64,000 bases of DNA, from the NCBI GenBank assembly GCA_003049485.1, contig PYST01000051.1:99879-163878 (forward strand), given 5' to 3'. Source of the DNA: Ophioceras dolichostomum (Eukaryota > Ascomycota > Sordariomycetes > Magnaporthales > Ophioceraceae). Below are positions 56,401 to 64,000 of the stretch, one piece after another. A program made the position numbers and the translations under genes. Every line of letters begins with the position of its first letter. The first letter of the stretch is position 1. Under the pieces are notes generated by a model. The model had not been told where the DNA came from. It searched no databases and saw nothing but the letters and a program-made list of their open reading frames with translations.

Positions 56401-57060
56401 CGACTCACCGTCCGACTCTGACTCTGACTCCTCCGACTCAGAGTCGGGTGTATCAACGGTACCCCAGTCATTCTCACCATCATCATCGTCGTCGACGACA
56501 ACCGACGCGGCTGATGATGTGGTGGTGGTTGAGGACGACTGTCGTCGCGAACGCCGTGTGTGAGGAGGCGGTTGGGCTTGGATGATCCTGGTGGGTGGAG
56601 GACCATAGCTGCCGGGGGGCGGCCCTAACGTAGCTCCGGCACTGGGGCCGGCGGGTTGGAAGGGGAAGGTTCCGCAGAAGCTGAACGCCGTCTCCTCGTC
56701 GCTGTCGAGGTCGTCGCCATCATCCTCCTGAACGGGCGAGAACGGCCGCTCCTTGATGGCATTGTCGGTGACGGCCGCTGTCTTGTCACCACCTCCAGCC
56801 TTGGGGGTGGCAGCGTTGGTCTCCTCCTCTGGCTTGGCCCGGGAAGCGGTAGCAACGATAGGGGTGGCAGCCTTGTCAGGCGTCGTCTTGTAGTTGCCAC
56901 CCCTGAGATCCACAGTATCATCGTGCCAAAATGGCTTCTCATCACCAGCAAGGGAGAGGCTGGATCCCACGCCCCGCAGCATGACGGCGGCGGGCGGGTC
57001 AGGGGGAAAGACATCTTGGTCTAAGAGACTGCGGGGCACAGATGAGAGGGAGTCAGACAT
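53463..57060 (-). CDS. Divergent fungal AAA ATPase with N-terminal DUF7025-like region
   Basis: Three minus-strand exons (57060-55165, 54978-54738, 54529-53463) give about 1067 residues. I chose ATG 57060 (MSDSLSSVPRS); the in-frame ATG at 57183 would add a hydrophobic stretch that looks like leader. Residues 1-300 are acidic low complexity with a poly-Gln/Glu run and a 24-nt tandem repeat encoding QQDKDQG units. The middle (RFLWHHREALVSALMADANR to AWLFRPNEVVVVRD) resembles the region found before fungal AAA domains. The AAA core has Walker A GPRGIGKTAAVEG. The Walker B equivalent reads LVLLIDDFFVV (Asp where Glu is expected), and the usual sensor-1 LTTNR is replaced by VTLPDG. ATP binding seems possible but hydrolysis is doubtful. 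Intron 2 is mostly a polypyrimidine tract on the coding strand. Confidence 0.8.
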
Positions 57061-59816
57061 GTTGACGTTGGTAGAGATATGGATGGATGGATTGATGGGT
57101 GAGCACGGGGTAGATAAGAAATTGAGAATACTAGTGGAAACAGCAATGAAGAATCTTGTCAAAAAAACAGAATATTTTGTCAAACTACAGCTACGAAATG
57201 GGAAGAAAGCAGACGGTAGGTATGCAAACGATAATTGTTGCTCGGATGGTCACAACAATGATAGCTTGTGGGAAGCGAAGAAGAACTCGGTTGGGAAGGA
57301 TAGGGACGAAAGAAGAGGGGTCTTTAAATGGGTGGGCTGAAACCCAGAGGAGCAGAGGAAGGAGGGGGATGAATGTAAGGGATGGGCGAGAGGAGCAAGA
57401 GCTGCCCTTTTCCAGCCGTAGTCGGCTGCAGGCTGTAGCCTACCGATGTCGTGGTCTTGCGTCAAGCCAGAAGGCAGCTATGCAGGCTGCCCGCCAAGAC
57501 GTACGTTGGTCAATAAATGCTCAGGATACAGCTCCCGGCTCTGCTGCACATTCCGGACACACGCACGTCTGGGAGACACGTCGTCACACAGCTCGGGTGC
57601 GAATGTATCGTCGCTTGGACTAGCCAACTATCTTCAAGTCACTTCAGCAGCAAGTGCAGGTCGATAGAAGGGAAGGCAGTGCATGACTTCCGGGGCCCTC
57701 CGCTGCGGTGTACCTACTGTGCTGCGTTTTGTGCTCTGTTTTCTAAGACGGGGCATGCTGCAATCCGCAGAAGATGGCAGGCCGGAAATCACTCGGTCCA
57801 AATATAATCCATTCAATTAGGTCAAACTTTGTACGTGGTATAATACAAACCGCATTACAATACACTGCATTGCAGGCTCGGGGGCACAGGAATAGGTACC
57901 TACCCAGACTGATTTACAGCGGAGAGGAACAGCTACTGCCACATCTTCTTTCGTTTTTATTTTTCTTTTGTGGTCTACTCCTGCTTGTGCCGATCGATGG
58001 ATGAAGCAAACCAGGGAAAGAACCTCGAAGTGAGTACAGAACATCGAAGCTGGAAAAGAGAACGAGAGATATAAAAGAGACGACGACAAAGGAAATAGAA
58101 AGAAAGCAAAAGAGCCCTCCGCTCCCCAGAAAAAAATACCACTAGGACACGGCCGCTCGTCATCACTCGCTCATTACGAACCCGACCGAGTCCAATAAGA
58201 AAGGGAGACAGATAAAGGAAGAGTGAGACCTAGCGGGATCCGACGGAAGCCCCGCTGAGGGACAATGAAAGGAATCCAAGGCGCAGCGACGAATAGCACA
58301 TCCGATGCTTGCTAACTGCACGCTGCATGCTGCATGCTGCACTTCTGCTGCATGCATGCGCGCCCTGCCTGCCTGGAATGTCATGTCCGGGCGTTGCCTG
58401 CTGACCCCACACCCAGTTTAGCGCTCGGAGGTAGGTAGGGGGGTCAGACAGAGCCTCAAAGCATCATCCCCCCTCCAAAAAAGGAGGGGTGCGCGAACCA
58501 TCATGAATCGACTGCCTGCTAGGTTTTCCCATCCATCCATCCATCCTAACACCCCACCCAAGCCAATGATTGTGTTTGCGTGCAAATCGCTGGCGATGAT
58601 TGTTGTGTGATTCAAGGAAGACCGGGTCCTTGTTGCCCCGGACTGTCACAGCACAGGAAGTCGAGTAATCCTCTTTCGGCTGGGGAAAGGTCGAGTAGCA
58701 CCGCGCACAAGTGTTTTTGTCAAACCAAGCAAGGCCGGTACCGGGCGGGAAATCATGATCTCATGAGTCTGCCGTGGAAAGGGGCTATGCGTGGCTGGGC
58801 TCCCGGGTAGGCCTGAAAGAGGTCGAGGAAGGATAGAAAGAAGACAAGAGGGGAAATATGTGACCAATATTACAGTAGTATATCATCGACAAGAGGAAAG
58901 AAGATAAAAAAGCGTGCGGTAGCAGGCCAGAGGTGCAGTGGGCAAGGTAGGACTAGCCCAGGTCGTGATAACGTTTTCGTGTCCCGAACAACAACGGCGG
59001 CAGCAGCACGTCGGCATCATCGGTTGCGAGCAACAGTCGAGACCCAAAAAAGTCAAATGATCACCAACCAACCCACCCACACAGTGTTTTCTTGTTTCTT
59101 CTCAAGCCTTTATGCCATCATGATACGACGACGACCAGTCGCAGTTGCAGCAGCGGCAGCAGTAGTTGCAGTCATATTTGCATGACACGAGACGAGCAGC
59201 ACATGAGGCAGAAGAAGCCAGAAGACGACGGTTGGTGCACTTCAGTCTTGCAGGCGCGTGATAACCTCATCTCGGGAAAAAAGGAGTTCCAGTCCGACGA
59301 TTGTCCAGAGTTGGGCGACAAGCATTGTCACAAAGGCGACGGCGGTGCAACAATTGACACTTCTGGCAGCGTATGATGGGTTGAAATCCGGGGAAAGATG
59401 TGGGGTATCCCGGGCGGCGAACGAATAAAAGAGCCAAGAAAACGAGAAAGGGAAAAAGAGAAGATAAACAAGGGGGATGGATGGATAAAGGTTGCACAAG
59501 TAGGGAGACTGATGCAGTGTGACGGTTGCTCATCGGATGGTCCAAGCCGCCCGTAGTGAAAGTTGTAGACATAGTAAGCCTAGGTCCGGACTGTTGGGGA
59601 GATGGCGGGGACAGAAGTTCCGGTTATAATCGTCAGGCGTTCACAACGTCGTATCATGCATGACCTGGTCAACATAGACGGGCGTTGCAAACAAGGAGAA
59701 AGGCGTGCGTGCTTGACAAAGCGTGGAGGTAGGTGAGTCATCGTCATCGAGGCATCAAAGCATCAACGAATATCAGCGGGATTGTGACAAGTCGGTATGC
59801 ACTGCGACGAGGAAGT
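57061..59816. other. Long intergenic region (2.8 kb)
   Basis: No gene is supported. The right end of the AAA promoter is followed by scattered short ORFs. Noted here are a CATTGCAGGCT motif at 57868, GTACCTACC at 57893, a TGCATGC-rich stretch at 58317-58365, and AGGTAGGTAGGG at 58429. Confidence 0.4.
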
Positions 59817-61921
59817 TCACGCTGTTCCGGGTGGGTTACCGCCAGCCGCCTGGGTCTGCTGGGCCTGGGTCATGGCCTGGAACCACAAGGCAGCATAGGC
59901 TTGGTAACCACCATCTGCATGACGTAGCCTGGTTAGCAATTTGTTCACACGATATAGTTCAAGCCCTACTACGCTAGGGTTTCGGCTGGCTGAGACAGGA
60001 AGAGACTCACAAGGTGCGTAGGGATCTTCAGCTCCAGCAACTCCAGCAGCAGCCTGGCCAGGGACGGCCGGCGGCGCCTGCTGCTGGCTGGGCGCGATAC
60101 TGCTGTTGTGGTTAGAAGGCGGCCCTTGGCCGTAGTTCGGGTTGTCGAAGTCTCGGTGACGTCCCCTTGGAGGACCACTGCCTCCGCTGTTCTTCTGGCG
60201 CACGGCCTCTACCTTGTCCTCGATGGCACGTTTGGCGCGAGCAATAGCATCGGGGGAGCCGAGAAGGCCGATCTCGCGCTCCGACTCATTCGCTCCCGAC
60301 GACTGCGAGACGTTGATCTTGCAGCCGGTTGAACTCTGCATCTCCCGAATGGTCTCGCCGCCCCGGCCAATGATCATGCCGACGGCCTCGGAGGGCACAT
60401 ATATGGAGTCGTTCGATTTGTCATAACCGCCGCCGGGGCCACCGGGGCCGCCGCCTCCGCCACCACCGCCACCACCGCCTGAGTTGTAGTCCCGATGACC
60501 ACGACCCGGGGGCGGACCACCGGCACCACCACCACCGCTGCCGCCCCCGTTGCGTGTGTCGCTCTCGACAATCTCCATGATAAGGTTCTTGGCGTTACTG
60601 GCGGTCTCGGGGGATCCAATAAGGTTGACCGGACGGAGGCCGTTGACGCTCTTCGACTCGCCAACGATGTTGATGTGGCATCCACTCCTCTCCTGCAGAT
60701 CTCGGATTGTCTCACCGCCGCGGCCGATGATCAGACCCACGGTCCTATCGGGGACCATAATCTGCAGGCACTCTTCGTCCTCCCTCGGCTCGTTGCCTTG
60801 GGGACCGCCTCGTCCTCCCCCGTGATGAGGGGGACCGCCGTCTCGGCCACCGCGATCGAAGGCGCCACGGTTGAGCGGAGTCATTCCGCTATCGTCAATG
60901 ATGCGGTAGATGGCAGCCTTTGCCTGCTCGCGTTGCCGAGGTTGTCCGGATATCTTACAGCTCCGGCGCTTCTCATCATGCGACGCAGCAGGCAAGAACT
61001 GCACACGACAGCCGCTATCGGCTTCAACCCGACGAAGGTTCTCGCCCTGTCGGCCAATGATTAGTCCAACAAGGCTGGCCTCGATCTGGATCACCTCAGA
61101 GTTGTCGTCGCCACCAGCGCCACCGCGTGTGGGTGACCGGTCGCGACCGCGTGGAGAGAATGTATTGCCCGGGCGCCCCTGGCGGCCACCACGCGGTGAG
61201 AATGACCGATCGCGGTCGCGGCCGTAGCCAGCGCCACGGCCACGTTCGCGGTCGTCACGCCTCTCGTCGCGGTAGGGGTTATGGTTATCACGGAACTGCT
61301 CGCGTCGGGGACCAGGTGATCGGGATCGGTCTCGTTGGTAGTGAGAGCCGTCGCCGCCGGATCGGTGGTCATCAGAATAGCTGTTGGCAGGACGTTCGAA
61401 AGGAGTGGCGCCGTGGTTGGTCGCGTAGCTCCTGGCCTTGGCGATGGCGTCTTGGAGAGATCCGCCGGCAGCACCGGTACCAGGGGCCGCGCTCGACGCG
61501 CCCGGGATGACTCCTGACTGGTAGGGCGTGATTCCAGATAGATCGACGCTGCCGGTGGACGACGGCTGGGGATACGGATATGCAGGAGGCGCCGCGTACG
61601 GAACAGCAGCGGGCGCGCCAGGATACTGTGGTTGCAGAGGCAAGAATGGCGGAGGGACACCAGGGACGCCGGGAACACCAGGAGGGACACCACCAGGAGG
61701 AGCTTGTTGTTGGCCCTGATTCGGTTGTGGAACGCCTTCAAATCACGTTCGCATGGAACAAACAGTCAGCATCAAAGAAGGGAGGGCGGGCGGCGGGCAG
61801 CAGGCAGACAAGGTAGACAGCAAACAATTGATCCCGATCACCACGATCACAATTGCCCTTGAACTAAAAACTTACCAAGGCGCGCGAGAATATCGCGCAC
61901 ACTTGCGGCCGGATCCGACAT
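59817..61921 (-). CDS. Triple KH-domain RNA-binding protein (FUBP/KSRP-like)
   Basis: Three minus-strand exons (61921-61876, 61735-60011, 59914-59817) give 622 residues. Exon 1 encodes MSDPAASVRDILARL. A Pro/Gly/Gln-rich stretch and an Arg/Ser/Asp-rich stretch (RDRSRSPGPRR, GRDRDRSFSPRGG) follow. Three KH domains have intact GxxG loops: GLIIGRQGENLRRVE, GLIIGRGGETIRDLQ and GMIIGRGGETIREMQ. Gly-rich linkers separate KH2 and KH3. The C terminus, DPYAPYGGYQAYAALWFQAM, matches the conserved tail of far-upstream-binding-like proteins and restores codon Tyr across intron 2. Intron 2 (60010-59915, 96 nt) is in frame and stop-free. The protein probably binds single-stranded nucleic acid, most likely mRNA; targets are unknown. 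Confidence 0.9.
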
Positions 61922-63655
61922 CCTTTTGCGGTTGATGGATGGAGGGACTCTCTTCAGACAAGACAATGGCGGCCACACAAAAACCTATGCACTCTTTTGC
62001 ACCACAGAACTCGCGATCGCGATTGAAGACGTACGGACGACGCGACCTCAGATGCGATTGATTGATTGGTCGAAAACGCAGGCGAAAAAAACGCAAGACA
62101 GGGAAACGCAAGAGACGCAAAAATCAATTGTCAAAGCGACGAACACCCGAAGTGGTTATTACCAACACGTTCTCAATGGCGGGACAGATCGATCACAGCG
62201 TTTTGGTTTTGGTTGAATTGTTTTCGTGAAGAGAGCAACAAGAAATTGGCAATGGGAAAAGAGAGAGAGAGGAAGGAAGGCCGTTGCGTTCAGTTTTTAA
62301 CCTCCAGCCGTCAAAGAAACTGATGTGGAAGTAGCTGGCAAAGCTTTTATGCGCCGTTTACGTAAGCCGGCTTGGAGGCTGTGATTCGCCGGGACTGGGT
62401 TAGCGTCGAACGGGCGTGGCTGAGGTGGCGAAGGCCACTGAATCCCTGAATCACTGAATCACACACCTGTGACGTCTCGATGCGAAATGATGACTGAGGA
62501 ATCTTTCGTTCGGCCGATTCAAGACGTTTGTCACTGGAGTTAATTTGATGGAAGATGAAGAGGGTAAAACCTTTGAGTGAAGGCATAACTGGCCTCCACG
62601 AAGCTTGGCTGTGACGACCTACCAAAGTATTATGTCCGATTCTGTCACGAGGTTTCAGCAATGTGATGGAATCGTATCATGCCTGCCGTCTCGTCTTCTT
62701 CTATGTGCACAGAAACCAAGAACAGTCAGCTACCTACGCTCGCCACACTCGGAGAGGCTATGGTGAGTGTGACAAACCAGTGCCGCTGTTTCGAAGGCTA
62801 GGATCACTGTAGCGCATTCCTACTGGAAACTCCTTTCCACGCTCGCTCGTTCAGCTTAGAGCTATACACCTCCAGAGCCTTCCTATTTATCATTGGCTCA
62901 CAGCGCTTTCGTCCTACCCATATCTGTCGAGCGCCCGTGCCAAGACAGCCCCCTTTCCTGGCCTCAGCTGCTACAGGATTCATACCGTCAATCATCACCG
63001 AGAGAGAACAATGGAAAACAGGAGGACTTGGATAGGAGGCAGCGATACATGGGAGATAATGTTTTTTTTAACACGTGTCTAAGTTCAATATTTTTTCTAC
63101 ATGCTAATCATTTTGCCCGCCTCATTTCTTTGCTCTTGGACTGCATTTTGAGAGCCTTCCCGGACAGGGCCCTTGTGCCAATCAACAAGCTGACCACCCA
63201 ATATGCACTCCGCCCCTCCAAGGACGCCATACATGTTCAGCCGGAGGCACTCGGCCAATTGATAACTATACATTGCGTCGGGTATGCGAGAATGCGCTGC
63301 ATGAAGTCTGGCTATGAAACCCAAACCTTTTTGCTTCGAGGGAAGGCTCCGAGGCCTTTAAGAGATGGCTTTCAGGCTCGCATTTTCAGGGTTTGTGTCA
63401 TCCCCCTCACTCTTTTCCTTTCTTCTTCCCTTTGGTATTCGCTGTAGGGGAATGTGTTATCTAGTCGTATGCCTAGTATTTAGCAAAGAGTTTCAACTAC
63501 TCTCATAATCATCATAATCATCATCTCTCTCCACCGGTTGCCTCCAAGCCATCAATCAGCTTGAAGTATTGGCTTTCCTCCCTCTACTCGGATCTTTCTA
63601 CCATGTTTCTTTTCGGGCTGTGCGACTATTGGTATTGAAGAGATAATGGATCACC
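61922..63655. other. Divergent intergenic region
   Basis: No gene is supported. It holds the leaders of the KH gene and of the nucleoside-phosphorylase gene. ORFs such as 62893-63447 have no motif. Confidence 0.45.
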
Positions 63656-64000
63656 ATGGCGTCCTCAAGCTCTTCTAATCTCCCAAGTGAGTCGCATTTA
63701 GCAGTGTCAGCGTGGCGAGACATTCAGGGTCCACTAAGCTTCTGGTTCATTACTTCTTCCCAAATCCTAACCTTTGAGTTCGCTCGTTCCTTTGGATCTG
63801 ACATATTTATCTTGGCCCACAGTTCCTGAGGCCGCGGCCCCGGTCCCGTCTTCGCGAAAGGACTTTAATATCGCCATACTGTGCGCCCTCCCACAGGAGT
63901 TCGACGCCGTAGAAGCCCTCCTCGGCCGCAGGGACTTAGATAAATTCAAAGACCCCCACGACCGGGACATTCAATACGAGACCGGCGACTTCGGGATCCA
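63656..64000 (+). CDS. Nucleoside phosphorylase-domain protein, probable fungal NLR N terminus (3' truncated by window edge)
   Basis: Exon 1 (63656-63686) encodes MASSSSSNLP and ends in a GTGAGT donor. Exon 2 starts at 63823 after CCCACAG and runs off the window. The join gives PIPEAAAPVPSSRKDFNIAI followed by LCALPQEFDAVEALL, the opening strand and helix of the PNP/UDP phosphorylase fold as seen in fungal STAND/NLR-like proteins (IAILCALPxExxAV). In such proteins this domain sits before a NACHT or NB-ARC domain and ankyrin, WD40 or TPR repeats, and several take part in heterokaryon incompatibility. Only about 70 residues are visible, so a single-domain phosphorylase is also possible. Confidence 0.75.

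Overview
The window comes from the nuclear genome of a filamentous ascomycete (Pezizomycotina), most likely a Sordariomycete. The evidence is short GT-AG introns of about 50-290 nt, GC-rich third codon positions, a tRNA-Ser(AGA) and an intron-containing tRNA-Ala(CGC), fungus-specific gene families, and GC-poorer intergenic DNA carrying a recurrent TACCTAGGTA-type motif. No species-level call is justified from sequence alone. Splice coordinates were worked out by hand from frame, splice consensus and remembered family motifs.

Layout, left to right: the 3' part of a SAL1-type mitochondrial carrier (1-838); a membrane-anchored DUF4097-like protein (2312-5514); a small TATA-driven ORF (6319-6501); a WDR48/Bun107 WD40 protein in six exons (7975-12112); a PET8-type mitochondrial S-adenosylmethionine carrier (12870-13835, minus); a TilS-like tRNA(Ile)-lysidine synthetase (14570-17033); a membrane-anchored histidine acid phosphatase (17473-19423); the Rab geranylgeranyltransferase alpha subunit BET4 (19752-21450, minus); the meiotic APC/C activator AMA1 (23118-26342); a Syn8-like SNARE (28014-28993, minus); a tRNA-Ala; the DEAD-box helicase HAS1 (30235-32196, minus); a cysteine-rich secreted protein (34033-34804); a bifunctional PFK-2/FBPase-2 (35774-37554, minus); a multi-pass membrane protein (40956-42935, minus); an APH-family kinase-like protein (44162-45187, minus); a decayed PaxU/DUF829 pseudogene (about 45808-46527); a small CxxC protein (47060-47386, minus); a repeat-rich, gene-poor stretch with a tRNA-Ser (48.5-53 kb); a divergent AAA ATPase (53463-57060, minus); a triple KH-domain RNA-binding protein (59817-61921, minus); and the start of a nucleoside-phosphorylase-domain protein of the kind found at the N terminus of fungal NLRs (63656 to the edge).

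The most striking result is that two otherwise intact genes are each cut by one in-frame UAG codon. In AMA1, UAG replaces what appears to be a conserved tryptophan in the WD40 domain. The frame then stays open for 444 more codons and ends in the Ile-Arg tail that APC/C activators use for docking. The UAG adenosine sits in the loop of a predicted hairpin. In the membrane protein at 40956-42935, UAG splits two long same-frame halves that only together make a full multi-pass protein. Both fit the stage-specific A-to-I mRNA editing (UAG to UGG) known from sexual development in Sordariomycetes, which lacks ADARs. A weaker third case is the small ORF at 6319. If editing is confirmed, the window holds a meiotic regulator and an uncharacterised membrane protein whose full-length products exist only when the editing machinery is active.

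Other features worth attention are a compensated frameshift pair inside the APH-family gene, a AAA ATPase with a degraded Walker B and sensor-1 region, a tRNA-Ala(CGC) on a proline-tRNA-like body, and two introns that are multiples of three without stop codons.
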